64,000 nt of DNA. Source: Pestalotiopsis fici W106-1. Lineage: Eukaryota > Ascomycota > Sordariomycetes > Amphisphaeriales > Sporocadaceae. A program made the position numbers and the translations under genes. The notes below the pieces were generated by a model. It was given only the letters and a program-made list of their open reading frames with translations, searched no databases and was not told the origin of the DNA. Shown one piece after another: positions 60,203 to 64,000 of the stretch (within the stretch, counting starts at the first letter, position 1; every line of letters begins with the position of its first letter). Location: NCBI RefSeq assembly GCF_000516985.1, contig NW_006917094.1:1488001-1552000 (forward strand). Reading direction: 5' to 3'.

Positions 60203-62564
60203 GCAGCGATAAAAACCGAGAGCAGGGAGGGGCACGTCTAGGAACGATACGTCACAGCCAAGAATTACAAATTCATGTTTGGTCTCCGGATAGCCTCCGG
60301 AGACTAGTCACAAGGGATGGAAAGTTCTCAATACTGCCGTTTCGAGTCTCCTCATTGCTTCGCCATCACCTTCTCTCTCCCGTGACTTGCTTGTTGCGGG
60401 TCCCACGGGCGGCTTACGTTTCCCCCAGTTGAAAAAGAAAATGGCGCCGACTTCTAGTCTGACAGCGCCCTCCGGAATCACACCGAAGAAATCCGAATGG
60501 TCCAATTACGCGCCACGCGTGGGAAATGTGTGCGCGTCAGCCTGTCACCTTTTTCCCTATACGAAACAGCCTCGGCCAGCCTCGGCCAACTTTTGTGATG
60601 GTGGCACACCCGACTTTGAAAGGGAAAAAGAAATCGAAGCATCTCTCCTACCTGGGTAGGCAGCATTTCTGGGAGTCATGGGCTCGCCCCCGACGACTGC
60701 TGATTCTGGGTTTTTACAAAAGAACGGACAGATGATGAAAACGCCATCTGTCTGGTTTAGTAAAATTTGTAGACTCATGTCGTCCATTAGCTACGGATTC
60801 AGGGGGTCATGGCAGTTGACCTTGCGATTAATCATCTAGCTCACCGAGCCGCAACCATGATGGACCTGGCATTTCATAGGCATTTTACAATGAGGGCCAC
60901 AGGAAAAGCATAATCCATGTACATATATGAGGCTGAAGTATATAGAAATTTGGAAGTATGGTATCTAGAGAGTAGCGGATTCAAAAGTTGAAGGACAATA
61001 GACCTATGTGTTCGGCCTAGGTCGAGACTTTAATTGGTGCAATCAAAATGCTTGGAAGAACCTAGGACCTTTTCCCAATATTCGACATGCAACAACCTTG
61101 CCTCGAGGTTTTGTATACCATTCATAAAGAGATAAATGCATTTAGGACGTCTCCAAGTCTTCTCTCAGCCTATTCTGGAGTAAACACACGACTGAATGCC
61201 CAAAGCGTGTTGTCAATATCCGGAGAGCTAGACGGGTACATACGAGACTGGTATTACACACACACACACAAGCACGCACGCACGCCAGTTTCATCATGGC
61301 ATGAGCGACTCTATCACATTTCCACCTCAACAAGATTGCCAGCGCCTCTGGGACAACCAAGATGCATTGCGACAACCGATCGCAAAGTCATACTTGCTTT
61401 GCCCAGGTTTCTGTTCAAGACCTTCCACCACAACATTCTGCTTTGGCTTTGACTTCTGGATTTTGTCGTCCAATAGCTCCTCTCTCCTTATCACCGGATG
61501 CTGTAATTTCTAGGTTCATATGTCGTGGGAGGATTTCGCCAGTAGCCATGGGCCCTGGGCGTCAGCAAGACTGGTGGCGTTAATGGTGAGAACACTCGGC
61601 ACCATTGAACCCCCCCTGACGTGCTGGCTGGGGGGAGGGGAATAAGTAATATTGCTCTCAGGACCCTTGGTATAGGGATGTGAAAGAACAGCCCGGCCTT
61701 GGATACCGCTTGTTGTCTCATAATGAGAACAACGATTCGCAGCCCAAGATAGTGCTATTATCCCTTGCAACTCTTTCGGATGGAGGCATCTGTCGTTATT
61801 GAAGTACCTGCATTTGACATGTTGTTAGATGCACAAATTATCCCGATGGGTACGCAAAAGCTTTCCAACTGCGAGACTGGTAACCTGACCGCCACCCCCC
61901 CCAAATTTGTGACCATTCCGCCGTGGACCACCCCCCTGGTAGCCTATTGCAGAGAGGCTATGCTGTGCATTGTTTTTCCGTCCACAGACTTGGGAGTGAT
62001 ATTTTTAGACTTGGTTGACCTTGGAGAGGACCCTAGCATCGCGTGAGTCGAAACTGATGTGGACAGGATTCAAATTGAGCCCTCGATTTGGGGGGGGGGG
62101 GGGGGGGGGAAGAGGATGCAAGAGAAGCCATGTTTCTGAAGAATCTAGTCAAGACACAATCGAGATTCCATGCCCAACAGACCTTTGCAATGCGGGGAGT
62201 AATATCCTTCGTAAGAAGTATTTTGCAGTTTTCACTCCTCCTTGCCAGCCTGCTATTCGGGTTGCATGGAAGCGATGACTTTGGTGACGGCTAGCTTCAA
62301 GTCCCAATATTATGCTGAAAGCTTCTTGATTGAGTAAGTTGACATTAGGAAAATAAAGTCTAGTCTGTTTCTGCGAGATTCTAGTTCCATATAGAACGAG
62401 AATCTTTGTCTCGCCATCGATTACAGGCAGTTAAGAAAAAGAAATCGGACCAGCAGCGTCAAAGAAATGTATTAAACGGCTTGAACTAATATTTTGTCTA
62501 TATTTACGGATACAATCGTGGAGATACGGCAGACCACCGAACGGTAGAAGATGAGTACGATATT
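60203..62564. other. Intergenic, Zn2Cys6 to AFG1 gene
   Basis: No confident gene. ATG frames of about 121 codons (61087) and 88 codons (near 61780) have no motifs, and the first runs through a CA repeat (61256-61271). A 20-nt G run lies at 62090-62109. Confidence 0.6.
62090..62109 (+). repeat. G20 homopolymer
   Basis: Twenty consecutive G. It is able to form a G-quadruplex and difficult to sequence accurately. Confidence 0.9.
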
Positions 62565-63952
62565 CTATTCATACCCATCACTGGTCTGTCCTCGGCTCCT
62601 TGCAAATCGGTCACCAGCTCGCTCTCTCTCATTGCGGCGAGCCATGCCATCACCTAGTACCGTGTTTCTCAACTCCTCGACCTTTAGCCCCTGAAGACCT
62701 GCAGGATCTGATAGCTCAATGCTGTCGCCCATAGATACGTCACCGCTCCCTTTCGTCTTCTCAAAGAGGCCGCTCAAGGGCTTGGTGGCACTGCCGCCTT
62801 CCCAGTGCCTAGCTTCTACGGGCAGCGGACTCCACCAGTGGCCGGTTCGTGAATGCCATCGAGACCCGCACAGTTCCCAAAGGCGGCTTGCTGCCCGCTT
62901 GTACGCGAATCTTTCATCCTCTCCGGTAAAGGCGCCTGTGTTGCTGAAATCAGGTTTGAGTCGTGGGCTTCTCTGCTCGACGCCAAAGTCCGAGTCGACA
63001 TCCGGGTCGTATGCGCTATTTGCCGGATCCGTGGTCGGATCTGAATAAGTCGAGATGTTGGGCCTGAACGGCGAGACGGTGTCCTGATAGACTTCGGCGA
63101 TTGTCTCGGGCAGGATGGCGTCGGCATCTATAGTTTCGCCCATTTTGCTCGAGGTTAGTGTTTGGGTGTTACCAGCGGAAGAAGCTTTAGCCTCCGGAAA
63201 GAAGAGGTCGTCCGGACCAGCCTCGGCTCGCACCACTAGCTTGCACCGCGCCTCGTATAGTGCATCAAGGAGAGTGATGAGGCGACGAGCTTCATTCTTC
63301 TTGAGTATGCTGAGCACTGGAATCTGATCAATGATGAAGGTATGAAACGTTGAGGCCATGGTAATGTAATCGGCAGGACCATATGCCGAGACCAAGTCCG
63401 CAAAGTTCCAATGTACGATCCCTTGACACTGCTGGGGGATATTGACAGTACGGCCATAGACGACAAGCGATGATGGCGCCCACGGAGCGGGCTGTGAGGT
63501 ACCCGTGACGGCCGTCAAAGCCTGGTCCCATGCTTTGTGATTTTCCGGCCCAATGAGAATGTAATTATATGGTGTCTTGATGCCTCTAGCCGAGCCCACA
63601 GTCTCAGTGATATCTGTACCACTACCAAGTACATCTGTCGTACCATCAGCACCAGATATACCAAAAGCTACGGCAGGCGAATTGGTAGAGGGTTGCTCGG
63701 GCATCTCATCGGCATCCCGTCTCCTCCAATCCTTTCGCCCTTCTATATGCCAAAACTCGCATCTCGCTTTGAGTACTTCGAGAAAGTTTGCAAAGTCACT
63801 TGTCGATCCGAAAAGCTCGCCCTTGCCCTTCTTTTGCCCAAGTCCAAGTGCCCTGCTGAGGAGTCCGCCGGAAGTTGGTGGACGGTACTCGAAACCACTG
63901 GCCTTTTCCAAATCGTCGGGCATTCGGTTGGAAGAAGCAACGAGGACGCCGC
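62565..63952 (-). CDS. afg1: AFG1/LACE1-family mitochondrial ATPase, 5' end beyond window
   Basis: AFG1 (human LACE1/AFG1L) is a mitochondrial AAA-type ATPase involved in degradation of respiratory-complex subunits. Only the last exon (62565-63952, about 462 codons) is present; its acceptor is CAACTAG at 63953, and the sequence from there to the right edge reads as intron. The exon opens with GGVLVASSNRMPDDLEKASG, the sensor-1 region. It continues with FWHIEGRKDWRRRD, the family block VHWNFADLVSAYGPADYITM, STFHTFIIDQIPVLS, and EARRLITLLDALYEARCKLVV, the sensor-2 region. The Walker A and B motifs must lie upstream, outside the window. The C-terminal ~200 residues are a fungal-type low-complexity extension (for example SVSPFRP-like and DPDVDSDFG stretches), longer than in yeast Afg1. 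Confidence 0.88.
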
Positions 63953-64000
63953 CTAGTTGAAAGAAAGCGATGAATAGGTTGCTGAGGATTTTGCTCGCAG

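Noticed and set aside
61087..61452. 121-codon plus-strand ATG ORF
   Set aside because: It reads through a CA microsatellite (Thr-His repeats), has no motif and overlaps frames on the other strand.
1..64000. Transposon, virus-derived or RIP-mutated block
   Set aside because: No reverse transcriptase, integrase, transposase or capsid motifs, no long terminal or inverted repeats noticed by eye, and no extended AT-rich RIP-like tract.

Overview
The window is nuclear DNA from a filamentous ascomycete. I infer Sordariomycetes, probably Hypocreales. Supporting signs are many short GT-AG introns (about 50-165 nt) in otherwise compact genes, and typical Pezizomycotina families: a LIP-type secretory lipase, a HET-domain protein, Cut8/STS1, GH79, an F-box/TPR protein and a Zn2Cys6 regulator. 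Intergenic DNA is also rich in ACCTAC/GTAGGT words and homopolymer tracts. I saw no virus, bacterial operon, CRISPR array or intact transposon.

Layout: 0-8 kb holds, all on the minus strand, a secretory lipase (cut by the left edge), a HET-domain protein and the nuclear proteasome tether STS1. At 8-31 kb the window is gene-poor, with only a tRNA-Thr, a single-pass Cys-rich membrane protein and a small conserved Cys-rich protein at 25.4 kb. The interval 13.1-25.4 kb is the largest gene desert. At 31-39 kb are an MFS transporter with a 27-nt micro-exon, a GPI-anchored GH79 enzyme and an F-box/TPR protein, all minus. At 40.8-44.7 kb a cytochrome P450 converges on inositol-3-phosphate synthase. 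At 45-64 kb are a two-LIM paxillin-like protein, a DUF3405 type II membrane protein, a short Zn2Cys6 regulator, and an AFG1/LACE1 ATPase cut by the right edge. Low-confidence coding segments lie near 1.7-2.2, 17.5-17.7, 27.1, 46.0-46.9 and 58.0-58.4 kb.

The genes do not form one pathway or a recognisable secondary-metabolite cluster. They mix housekeeping functions (STS1, INO1, AFG1, LIM, F-box, tRNA) with accessory secretory, self-recognition and detoxification functions (lipase, GH79, HET, P450, MFS). Exon boundaries were derived by eye from reading frames, splice consensus and family motifs. No database search or RNA data were available.
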